Below the pieces are notes generated by a model, which searched no databases, was not told where the DNA came from, and was given only the letters and a program-made list of their open reading frames with translations. 12,214 nucleotides of DNA, from positions 1 to 12,214 of the forward strand of contig JAEZBR010000013.1 in the NCBI GenBank assembly GCA_023426935.1, in the 5' to 3' direction. The position numbers and the translations under genes are program-made. Each line of letters starts with the position of its first letter. Position 1 is the first letter of the stretch. The DNA is from Bacillota bacterium (GTDB lineage Bacteria > Bacillota_I > Bacilli_A > Erysipelotrichales > Erysipelotrichaceae). This document shows, in pieces, positions 7,526 through 12,214 of the stretch.

Positions 7526-7554
7526 TTGACATTGCAGGGTTAGTTGAGTAAAAT
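7526..7554 (+). promoter_or_regulatory. Strong promoter of rplM-rpsI
   Basis: A consensus TTGACA (7526-7531), exactly 17 bp, then TAAAAT (7549-7554). This is the best promoter in the window and suits a ribosomal-protein operon. Transcription would start near 7561. Confidence 0.85.
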
Positions 7555-7560
7555 AATAAA

Positions 7561-7622
7561 CGGCACTTTAACTAATCTTTTCCCCGGTAAAGAAAAGCTT
7601 TGGTCAAAAGGAGGACGAATCA
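7561..7622 (+). promoter_or_regulatory. Probable ribosomal protein L13 leader
   Basis: A leader of about 62 nt holds a hairpin, CTTTTC (7577-7582) with GAAAAG (7592-7597). Flanking segments (ACT and CTTT near 7565-7573, GGT and AAAG near 7602-7609) could pair outside it and bring the structure close to the AAGGAGG ribosome site at 7608-7614. Firmicutes rplM genes are known to carry an autoregulatory L13 leader RNA. The match here rests on position and shape, not on a covariance search. Confidence 0.5.
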
Positions 7623-8060
7623 ATGCGTCAAACAACGATGTTGAAGCCGTCTGAAGTCACGCGTTCTTGGTATATTGTGGACGCGACTGGATTGACTTTA
7701 GGCCGCATAGCCACTGAGGTAGCCAGTGTACTACGTGGAAAGAATAAGCCTACCTATACTCCGAATGTCGATTGCGGAGATTATGTTATCATCATTAACG
7801 CTGAAAAAGCGGAAGTGACTGGTAATAAGTTAGAAACGACAAATTACTATTCTCATTCTATGTTCCCGGGCGGATTAAGAACCCGTAGCATGAGAGTGAT
7901 GAAGGAAAAGTATCCGAAGGAATGGGTTGAGAAAGCAGTATATGGCATGTTACCACATACCAGATTAGGCGATAAACAACGCACTCACTTATTCGTTTAT
8001 GTTGGACCTGATCATCCACATGCGGCCCAGAAGCCCGTGGAAATGAAGATCAAGGGCTAA
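7623..8060 (+). CDS. rplM: 50S ribosomal protein L13
   Basis: 145 residues, normal length. An early-assembly protein of the large ribosomal subunit. Seen: WYIVDATGLTLGRIATEVASVLRGK near the N-terminus, NVDCGDYVIIINAEK in the middle and AVYGMLPHTRLG followed by LFVYVGPDHPHAAQKP at the C-terminus, all hallmarks of L13. AAGGAGG at 7608-7614 fixes the start. It is co-transcribed with rpsI, 16 bp downstream, from the strong promoter at 7526. It may be autoregulated through the leader RNA. Confidence 0.97.
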   Translation: MRQTTMLKPSEVTRSWYIVDATGLTLGRIATEVASVLRGKNKPTYTPNVDCGDYVIIINAEKAEVTGNKLETTNYYSHSMFPGGLRTRSMRVMKEKYPKEWVEKAVYGMLPHTRLGDKQRTHLFVYVGPDHPHAAQKPVEMKIKG

Positions 8061-8076
8061 GAAAGGGGAAAGATAA

Positions 8077-8484
8077 ATGCCAGCAAAGAAAAAATCCGCA
8101 GTACGGTATTCCGGAACCGGTCGTCGTAAGAAATCAGTAGCTAGAGTTTACCTGACTCCAGGTAGCGGAAAATTCGAGGTAAACGGTAAGACTTTAGAAG
8201 AATATTTACCGGTAGAAACTCTACGGATGGTCGTAAAAGCTCCGTTTGTCGTTACTGAGACAGTCGATCAGTTCGATGTCTTAATCAACGTCTACGGTGG
8301 TGGAATTTCCGGCCAGGCCGGAGCAATCCGTCACGGAATTTCCAGAGCGTTATTGCAAGCTAGCGCCGATTATCGGCCGAAGCTCAAGAGCGCTGGATTC
8401 TTAACCAGAGATCCGCGTGAGAAGGAACGTAAGAAGTACGGCTTAAAGGCTGCTCGTCGCGCTCCGCAGTTCAGCAAACGTTAA
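8077..8484 (+). CDS. rpsI: 30S ribosomal protein S9
   Basis: 135 residues, slightly longer at the N-terminus than the common ~130. A small-subunit protein whose basic tail reaches the ribosomal P site. Seen: YSGTGRRKKSVARVYL, VNVYGGGISGQAGAIRHGISRAL-type core (here INVYGGG) and the invariant C-terminal end QFSKR, which contacts tRNA. AAAGGGG at 8062-8068 supports the start. It is the last gene of the rplM operon and is followed by a strong terminator. It is intact to its last codon, although a mobile element begins close behind it; the 3' end of rpsI has been reported as an integration site for some streptococcal elements. Confidence 0.97.
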   Translation: MPAKKKSAVRYSGTGRRKKSVARVYLTPGSGKFEVNGKTLEEYLPVETLRMVVKAPFVVTETVDQFDVLINVYGGGISGQAGAIRHGISRALLQASADYRPKLKSAGFLTRDPREKERKKYGLKAARRAPQFSKR

Positions 8485-8507
8485 TTTATATTACATGTTT
8501 TGTACTC

Positions 8508-8533
8508 AAAACCCACTATTCAGTGGGTTTTTT
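8508..8533 (+). terminator. Intrinsic terminator of rplM-rpsI
   Basis: A perfect 10-bp stem, AAAACCCACT (8508-8517) with AGTGGGTTTT (8522-8531), a four-base ATTC loop and six T. Read in the other direction it also has an A-run, so it could end minus-strand transcripts as well. Confidence 0.92.
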
Positions 8534-8566
8534 GTTGCTTGCGCAAGGTTGAGAAAGGTTAATAAA

Positions 8567-8597
8567 GTAGCAAAATGGTAGCAAAAAGGTAGCAAAG
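8567..8597. repeat. Three GTAGCAAA repeats, probable integrase arm sites
   Basis: GTAGCAAAA (8567-8575), GTAGCAAAA (8578-8586) and GTAGCAAAG (8589-8597) are direct repeats at an exact 11-bp period, one DNA helical turn. They lie between rpsI and the 3' end of the integrase gene, where attachment sites of tyrosine-integrase elements are expected. The integrase has an N-terminal domain of the arm-binding type. Two AAGGTT copies (8545-8550, 8555-8560) sit at a 10-bp period just to the left. Function is inferred from position and spacing. Confidence 0.6.
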
Positions 8598-8606
8598 TTC
8601 TCATTC

Positions 8607-8630
8607 GTGAAATTACTCTACTCATTTCAC
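8607..8630. repeat. Inverted repeat between arm sites and integrase
   Basis: GTGAAAT (8607-8613) and ATTTCAC (8624-8630) form a perfect 7-bp inverted repeat with a 10-bp spacer and no T-run. It could be a recombinase core-type or excisionase site at the element end, or chance in A+T-rich DNA. Confidence 0.3.
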
Positions 8631-8664
8631 AACTGACAGTCAATCATTTTCTTGGATCCAAAAG

Positions 8665-8693
8665 AAAACATCAGATTTGATTCTGATGTTTTT
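8665..8693 (-). terminator. Terminator of the xis-int operon
   Basis: AAACATCAGA (8666-8675) pairs perfectly with TCTGATGTTT (8682-8691). The hairpin lies 7 bp after the integrase stop codon. On the minus strand it runs into TTTTCTTTT, and on the plus strand into a T-run too, so it may work in both directions. Confidence 0.75.
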
Positions 8694-8699
8694 AAATTG

Positions 8700-9761
8700 T
8701 TATTTGTACATCTTGTTCACCGCTTCAATCAGTATTCCAATATCAAGATGTGTATAGACTCTCTCGGTTAATGACATTGCTCCACGATGCCCTACGATCT
8801 TCTTTATAACCGTTTGTTCGACTCTGGCTTCTACAAGTAGGCTAATACAAGTATGTCGAGTACAGTGTGGTGTATAATCCATATCCAAGGGTTCCAGTAT
8901 TGATCTCCAGTAAGAGTCATAGTAGTTTCGGTATAGGAATGGTTGATGGTCTGGCATACAGAGTAGTGTGTCTGCTTGAGAGTGTTCGTACCATTGCTTA
9001 AAGAATGGTAGTATTGCATCTGCGATCGGAACACGTCTTATACCGTTCTCGGTTTTACTTATTACTACATCAAAGTACTGTTCATCTAAATTAATGTTTC
9101 CTTTTTTAAGCTTCAATAACTCACTGATTCTAAGTCCAGTGTAAATAAGCATTAAGATAATTTGATAGTATCTGTTATCACTAAGAGTCCAAATGATATC
9201 GATATCTGTTTTTGTGAATGGATTGCGATCCATTTTATTTGGGTTCCGATTTTTGTGTCGGATAATATCAACATATCTTGAATAATCTTTGGAACATAAA
9301 TCGTATTTCATTGCCCATTTATACATCTGATTAATAACCACTTTTACTTTACGAAGTGTTGGATAGTTTTTTCCACACTGGTCGACTGCACTTTGTAAAT
9401 GTACTACTTTTATATCATTAAATGGCATTCGATGTAATGATTCTAGTGCAAGGAACGCAGCTCGATAAGCATTAGTACTTTTTGGATGTTGATCTCTTAT
9501 AAATTCATTAAACATCTTTTCATAGACTTCTTCAAATGTAAGTGATTGATCTAAGTCATATGGATTATCATGATAATCTTGAAGCATTAATATTCCATCT
9601 TTTTTAGTCTTAGTATATCCAATAATTTTATATTTGGGATAAGCCGTGCCTTTTTCTTTATTTACTGTAGTTCCAACTTTTATACGAACCATATAAGGAT
9701 TGGTACGATTGCCTGGTTGTTTAGCAACACCACCAAATCCTTTAGGTAACACACGTGTCAT
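8700..9761 (-). CDS. int: Tyrosine-recombinase integrase of a mobile element
   Basis: 353 residues. Catalyses site-specific integration and, with an excisionase, excision. Seen: an N-terminal basic/beta domain (about 20-60, VRIKVGTTVNKEKG...YPKYKIIGYTKTKKDG) of the arm-site-binding type and a core-binding helical domain (about 72-170). The catalytic domain carries R211 (TGLRISELL), K236, H299-x-x-R302 (HCTRH), H325 (GHRG) and nucleophile Y336 (VYTHLD). The full catalytic set is present, so it is probably active. It overlaps xis by 4 bp (ATGA); GGAGG inside the end of xis supports this start. Its 3' end faces rpsI and the arm-like repeats, as in Tn916-family and related elements. Confidence 0.93.
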   Translation of the reverse strand: MTRVLPKGFGGVAKQPGNRTNPYMVRIKVGTTVNKEKGTAYPKYKIIGYTKTKKDGILMLQDYHDNPYDLDQSLTFEEVYEKMFNEFIRDQHPKSTNAYRAAFLALESLHRMPFNDIKVVHLQSAVDQCGKNYPTLRKVKVVINQMYKWAMKYDLCSKDYSRYVDIIRHKNRNPNKMDRNPFTKTDIDIIWTLSDNRYYQIILMLIYTGLRISELLKLKKGNINLDEQYFDVVISKTENGIRRVPIADAILPFFKQWYEHSQADTLLCMPDHQPFLYRNYYDSYWRSILEPLDMDYTPHCTRHTCISLLVEARVEQTVIKKIVGHRGAMSLTERVYTHLDIGILIEAVNKMYK

Positions 9762-10009
9762 AATTTATTTCCTCCATCTGGTTTATTATTGAAGTATCCA
9801 ATTTCTTCCCAAACAAGTTTATCGGGACAGTAGAAACTGAATACTTGAGAATCATCTTTTTTACAGGCATATCCAAATTTCAAGAATCCTTGTTTTAATC
9901 CTTCTCTTAAGAATGCACTGGATCTACCAGTTGCTTTTGCTATCTCTTCAATAGGAACATGTCTTCCTGTAAAGTTTGGTGTGTTGGCGTACATAATCTT
10001 ATTTGACAT
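9758..10009 (-). CDS. xis: Excisionase-like DNA-binding protein
   Basis: 83 residues, the size of a recombination directionality factor. Seen: VPIEEIAKATGRSSAFLREGLKQGFLKFGYACKK (about 18-51), a winged-helix/HTH segment of the kind in Firmicutes excisionases and MerR-like binders, then a strand pair ending in FYCPDKLVWEE. It is directly upstream of int, with a 4-bp ATGA overlap, so the two are translationally coupled. AAAGGAG at 10019-10025 supports the start. Known Xis proteins bend attachment-site DNA and favour excision; the assignment here is by context and fold, not close identity. A terminator hairpin lies about 75 bp upstream and may limit its expression. Confidence 0.8.
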   Translation of the reverse strand: MSNKIMYANTPNFTGRHVPIEEIAKATGRSSAFLREGLKQGFLKFGYACKKDDSQVFSFYCPDKLVWEEIGYFNNKPDGGNKL

Positions 10010-10082
10010 TTTCTTACTCTCCTTTATAATTTTTTGACTGTGTTGAGTTAATTTGTTCTGAATTAATTAAGGTTATGCATAT

Positions 10083-10116
10083 AAAAAGCCAACTGAGTAA
10101 AACATCAATTGACTTT
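10083..10116 (-). terminator. Terminator hairpin upstream of xis-int
   Basis: In the minus-strand RNA, AAAGTCAATTGA (10105-10116) pairs with TCAGTTGGCTTT (10085-10096) over 12 bp including two G-U pairs, around an 8-nt loop. The RNA then runs as a U-tract. It lies between the end of the 24-codon frame at 10115 and the xis ribosome site at 10019-10025, so it could be an attenuator of xis-int. Confidence 0.65.
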
Positions 10117-10189
10117 AATTCAAATATTTACAATGAACCTTGAATAGACAGGTAATTCTCTTATTGTTCTGTGATTTGCATGTCTGCAT
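10115..10189 (-). CDS. Possible 24-residue leader peptide upstream of xis
   Basis: A short frame begins MQTCKSQNN and ends FKVHCKYLN. GAGGTGAG sits immediately upstream of its ATG at a usable distance. Its TAA is at the base of the terminator hairpin at 10083-10116. It contains three Cys and several Lys/Asn but no clear run of one amino acid that would name an attenuation signal. It may be a true leader peptide, a small regulatory protein or chance; the ribosome site and the placement of the stop are the arguments for it. Confidence 0.4.
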   Translation of the reverse strand: MQTCKSQNNKRITCLFKVHCKYLN

Positions 10190-10277
10190 GTTCTCACCTC
10201 AACTTTCTTTGTAACACAGACACTACCACAGTTCTCTTAACATATCTATCAGAACCTGATTTAATAACACAAGAGAA

Positions 10278-10306
10278 TGATCCAGTACTAAAAAAGTACT
10301 GAATCA
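10278..10306. repeat. Strong inverted repeat upstream of the xis leader
   Basis: CAGTACT (10283-10289) and AGTACTG (10295-10301) are perfect complements around five A. Beyond one mismatch, four further flanking pairs extend the arms. It lacks a T-run on either strand outside the stem, so it is more likely a regulator-binding or DNA-structure site than a terminator. Confidence 0.45.
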
Positions 10307-10376
10307 CTCAATCTGTTATCAAATCAAATACTTTTCAGTATATGATTTTAAAAGTTTAATTTTGATTAAATCGAAT

Positions 10377-10399
10377 CTACGAAGGAATCATCTTCGTAG
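10377..10399. repeat. Perfect 8-bp hairpin
   Basis: CTACGAAG (10377-10384) and CTTCGTAG (10392-10399) with a 7-nt loop. There is no adjacent T-run, so it is probably a protein-binding site or RNA structure within the xis-int leader. Confidence 0.4.
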
Positions 10400-10421
10400 C
10401 ATTATTAGGCGCAGTTTGATG

Positions 10422-10580
10422 TCACTGCTTCACTGGAATCTCACCATTCCCAATCAAAGAAACACTTACTTGGCTTGCGACGGTCTTATCACGCTCGAAC
10501 GTCCGTAAGTGGCGTATCATTATCACTATCACAGTCACCGCAAGATAGGGTATCAAATCTATTTCATCATCCAGTTTCAT
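10422..10580 (-). CDS. Possible small hydrophobic protein (52 residues)
   Basis: Starts MKLDDEID with a hydrophobic stretch IPYLAVTVIVIMI (10-22), then a basic/polar tail ending GNGEIPVKQ. The stretch is more G+C-rich than its surroundings. The ribosome site is poor (only AGAG) and no family is recognised. The alternating V/I segment comes from a six-base DNA periodicity (GTGATA-type units on the minus strand), so the frame may be incidental to a repeated binding site. Confidence 0.25.
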   Translation of the reverse strand: MKLDDEIDLIPYLAVTVIVIMIRHLRTFERDKTVASQVSVSLIGNGEIPVKQ

Positions 10581-10655
10581 CGCTCTCTAGGTTTCTTAAG
10601 GTCATGGCGCACTGATGAGTGTTGCTTGTGTGATAGATAAAGTTACTAATAATGG

Positions 10656-10678
10656 CTATTCAATTTTCAAAGAACATC
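10656..10678 (-). promoter_or_regulatory. boxA-like antitermination sequence
   Basis: The minus strand reads GTTCTTTGAAAATTGAATA, very close to the boxA element (TGTTCTTTGAAAACT-like) of Firmicutes rRNA operons and 16S-23S spacers, which recruits NusB-S10 for antitermination. It lies about 90 bp after the sigma-like gene and before the terminator upstream of xis-int. Its working here is inference. Confidence 0.45.
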
Positions 10679-10763
10679 CCACATTTTTATGTGAGAAGAG
10701 GAGGATTAAAATCAACCCCTCTATAGTGATAAGGAATCTCAGAGCACTTTGACAACCAAAAAA

Positions 10764-11177
10764 TCAAAAATCTATTAAATTCCTTAGTTTTTTAATGATT
10801 TTGTCATGTTTTTTACTAATATTCTGCTTTGTTACACCAATATCCTCTGCGTATTCAGTCTGAGATAACTCTTTAAAATACAGAGCAATAACCAGATCTT
10901 TTTCATCATCAGTCAGTGTATTGATTGCTTTATAAAGTGCTTCATATCGTTCCATTTTAAGTACCTCGTTTCTTGTTGGGTCTAAATCTTCTAATAGTTT
11001 TATTTCAAGAGTGTTACTTTCGTACTCATCAAAAAGATGGTCTAAGTAAACCCATGTATTGCGAATTTGTTTGGTAAGATAGCGCTCATGTTCAATACTT
11101 TTCCAATATTCCCTATAAACTTCTTCGCTAACGTTAATTGCTTGGTTTTTAATGTAGATCACATATGTATCATTCAT
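10764..11177 (-). CDS. Sigma-70 region-4-like regulator of the mobile element
   Basis: 137 residues from ATG at 11175-11177; a GGAGG at 11187-11191 decides this start over an upstream TTG at 11288, which lies in the loop of the leader terminator. Seen: an N-terminal YVIYIKNQAINVSEEVYREYWKSIEHERY, typical of the small sigma-like proteins of clostridial conjugative transposons. A charged middle follows. A C-terminal region-4 HTH (about 86-137) ends it: LTDDEKDLVIALYFKELSQTEYAEDIGVTKQNISKKHDKIIKKL. There is no region 2, so it is not a complete sigma factor. It probably regulates element transfer or excision genes, like Orf7 of Tn916. It is headed by a long leader with an attenuator (11237-11304). 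Confidence 0.8.
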   Translation of the reverse strand: MNDTYVIYIKNQAINVSEEVYREYWKSIEHERYLTKQIRNTWVYLDHLFDEYESNTLEIKLLEDLDPTRNEVLKMERYEALYKAINTLTDDEKDLVIALYFKELSQTEYAEDIGVTKQNISKKHDKIIKKLRNLIDF

Positions 11178-11236
11178 ATTGATTTTCCTCCTGTTTCTGT
11201 AATCAGTATTTGATTTGAAACAGGGTGGTGCCCTAG

Positions 11237-11304
11237 CATTTAGAATACTAAAAAACCTCCATTCTAAATGAGTTTGACGAAATGCCAAACTTCATTTAGG
11301 GAGG
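11237..11304 (-). promoter_or_regulatory. Transcription attenuator of the sigma-like gene
   Basis: On the minus-strand RNA, arm A (11286-11304: CCUCC, CUAAAUG, AGUUUG blocks) pairs with arm B (11256-11276: CAAACU, CAUUUAG, GGAGG blocks). The 18 bp have small bulges and a 9-nt loop, and are followed by six U (11250-11255). Arm B can instead pair with arm C: CATTTAGAAT (11261-11270 on that strand) and ATTCTAAATG (11237-11246) are perfect 10-bp complements enclosing GGAGG and the U-run. A:B is a terminator and B:C an antiterminator, and the two exclude each other. Confidence 0.75.
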
Positions 11305-11334
11305 CTCACTTAAAAAACGAGAAAGCGATTCCAT
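11296..11334 (-). CDS. Possible 12-residue leader peptide of the attenuator
   Basis: The frame MESLSRFLSEPP ends at TAA 11296-11298, inside arm A of the attenuator. A ribosome finishing or stalling at Pro-Pro-stop would cover arm A and let the antiterminator form. Against it, no ribosome-binding site is visible before the ATG. The evidence is the position of the stop relative to the hairpin. Confidence 0.35.
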   Translation of the reverse strand: MESLSRFLSEPP

Positions 11335-11479
11335 TGGCTATATATTTAGTGTAGTTCAATATTCATAAATAATCATCCCATAACAAAAACAATCAATTTA
11401 ATCAATCATCATTTAAATTTTTTCAAAGGTAAACTTTACTATAGAAAGGTTAAAGTTTTTATATAAACTTACGGTGATT

Positions 11480-12056
11480 ATGGAACAATATGCATATGTT
11501 AGAGTATCAACAAAAGTCCAAAATTAATAGAGACAAATTGTAGCGCTTAGGGAATTCGGCATAAAAGATGAGAGTATATATTTGGATAAAGAGAGCGGAA
11601 AAGATTTCAATCGAAAACATTATAAAAAGCTCCTTTGAAAAGTTAAAAAAGGAGATCTTATCGTGGTGAAAAGTATAGATAGACTGGGGAGAAATTATAA
11701 AGAAATACTTGAACAGTGGCGAAAAATTACGAAGGAGAGGAATGTTAATTTTTTTTTATATGGCACTCCTTGATACAAGATAAACTAAGAAAGCTCTAAC
11801 TGGTACTTTTATTGCTGACTTATTTCTTCAAATATTATCATACGTCTCTGAAGTTGAAAGAAGTAACATCAAGCAACGACAAGAAGAAGGTGTTGCACTC
11901 GCCAAATTAAAAGGGGTAAAGTTTAGGAGAGAACCTATGATAATTCCCTCTGATTTTGAATCTGTTTACGAGCTATGGAAAAGAAAAGAAATCTCTGCAC
12001 GAGAAGCAAGACGAAGATTAAATGTTAATCATTCGACATTCTTAAAATGGGCATGA
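11480..12056 (+). pseudogene. Decayed serine recombinase (resolvase/invertase type)
   Basis: The frame starts MEQYAYVRVSTKVQN, the N-terminal motif of resolvases with the catalytic serine of RVS. Then come LREFGIKDESIYLDKESGKDFNRKHYKKLL, GDLIVVKSIDRLGRNYKEI, GTFIADLFLQILSYVSEVERSNIKQRQEEG, and a C-terminal HTH (SAREARRRLNVNHSTFLKWA). The gene is dead: TAA-TAG at 11525-11530, TGA at 11636-11638, a frame change in the nine-T run near 11749-11757, and TAA at 11781-11783. An intact version would be about 190 residues. It is probably a relic of a transposon resolvase or invertase, unrelated to the tyrosine integrase to its left. GGTG before the ATG is a weak ribosome site. Confidence 0.9.
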
Positions 12057-12100
12057 GAAGTAGAAAAAATAGTTAGTATCATAATTTACTCAATTTTCAA

Positions 12101-12128
12101 TGAAAGTTCCTCTTCAGTGAAAGTTCCT
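12101..12128 (+). repeat. 11-bp direct repeat at the right edge
   Basis: TGAAAGTTCCT occurs perfectly at 12101-12111 and 12118-12128, 17 bp apart. The surrounding 12057-12214 has no supported gene. The window ends in GGCCATTTTGGCC, a short inverted repeat. The meaning is unknown; it may be the edge of an insertion sequence or other element that continues to the right. Confidence 0.4.
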
Positions 12129-12214
12129 GTTTTGAAAGGGTAATTTGAAGGGGTCGGGCTACCATTATTTGAAAAATGTGGTAATCTAGGTAGTGAAGAA
12201 GGCCATTTTGGCCA

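Larger units (their letters stand above)
10010..10763. other. 754-bp stretch without a recognised gene, inside the mobile element
   Basis: Lies between the sigma-like gene and xis, in transcription order on the minus strand. It holds a boxA-like sequence (10656-10678), a possible 52-codon frame (10422-10580), an 8-bp perfect hairpin (10377-10399), a second strong hairpin (10278-10306), a 24-codon frame with a good ribosome site (10115-10189) and a terminator hairpin (10083-10116). Two further hairpins lie upstream of the boxA-like site: CACAT/ATGTG near 10680-10695, and AGAGG-GG/CC-CCTCT near 10697-10722. A 7-bp inverted repeat, CACTTAC (10463-10469) with GTAAGTG (10505-10511), may be part of a DNA or RNA structure. 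In Tn916 the comparable interval carries small regulatory genes; none of those is recognisable here. Confidence 0.6.
11178..11479. other. Divergent intergenic region with the sigma-gene leader
   Basis: The minus-strand side holds a 12-codon frame (11296-11334), the attenuator (11237-11304) and a small AGGG/CCCT hairpin near 11223-11234. I found no convincing minus-strand promoter in the A+T-rich part upstream (11335-11479). The plus-strand side, next to the decayed recombinase, has AAACTTT (11431-11437), AAAGTTT (11452-11458) and a further AAACTT copy near 11465-11470. These could be remains of a resolvase site. Confidence 0.55.

Noticed and set aside
8567..8597. GTAGCAAA repeats as a CRISPR or satellite array
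   Set aside because: Units are 9 bp with 2-bp gaps and only three copies, with no spacers and no cas genes. Their place beside int fits arm sites better.
10463..10511. CACTTAC/GTAAGTG inverted repeat as an origin of transfer
   Set aside because: It is only 7 bp with a 35-bp spacer, and no relaxase gene or nick-site motif is visible nearby.
11130..11139. AACGTTAATT shared with the rpsI end (8477-8486) as a second attachment site
   Set aside because: Only 10 A+T-rich bases match, and the copy lies inside the coding sequence of the sigma-like gene, where an element end is implausible.
11178..11288. A 37-residue N-terminal extension of the sigma-like protein from an upstream TTG
   Set aside because: The TTG lies in the loop of the attenuator terminator and lacks a ribosome site, while the ATG at 11177 has GGAGG at the right distance and begins the family-typical N-terminus.

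Overview
The window looks like a chromosomal segment of a low-to-moderate GC Bacillota (Firmicutes). The ecfA1-ecfA2-ecfT-truA-rplM-rpsI order is a standard Firmicutes arrangement. Strong GGAGG-type ribosome sites, sigma-A-type promoters and a Gram-positive surface protein agree with this. The protein style would fit Erysipelotrichia, but that finer placement is a guess from memory, not a search result.

Positions 1-4200 are chromosomal genes, all on the plus strand. They are the 3' part of an O-methyltransferase, a secreted von Willebrand A surface protein with a C-terminal anchor, a small ankyrin-repeat protein, and a membrane-anchored coiled-coil protein with an RraB-like C-terminus. Their intergenic regions carry several hairpins with T-runs, some placed between a promoter-like site and the gene it would drive. 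Positions 4250-8533 hold the energy-coupling module of an ECF vitamin transporter (two ATPases and the T component), then truA, in one tightly overlapped operon. After these come the rplM-rpsI operon with its own promoter and leader, closed by a strong terminator.

From about 8540 the character changes: more A+T, minus-strand genes, and mobile-element functions. Just past rpsI are three GTAGCAAA repeats spaced exactly 11 bp, a probable integrase arm-site array. Then, reading leftward on the minus strand, come a sigma-region-4-like regulator (10764-11177), about 750 bp with no recognised gene, an excisionase-like gene and a catalytically intact tyrosine integrase. This resembles the integrase end of a Tn916/Tn1549-type integrative and conjugative element (ICE), apparently inserted next to rpsI. 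No conjugation gene is in view, and the far end of the element lies outside the window. At 11480-12056 there is a badly decayed serine recombinase.

The most interesting part is regulatory. Upstream of the sigma-like gene is a minus-strand attenuator: a long terminator hairpin with U6, a mutually exclusive perfect 10-bp antiterminator pairing, and a 12-codon reading frame whose stop codon lies inside the first terminator arm. A second arrangement, a 24-codon frame with a good ribosome site ending at the base of a terminator hairpin, sits upstream of xis-int. A boxA-like antitermination sequence lies between the two. Together they suggest that expression of the regulator, and then of excision, is controlled by successive terminator checkpoints in the nascent RNA.
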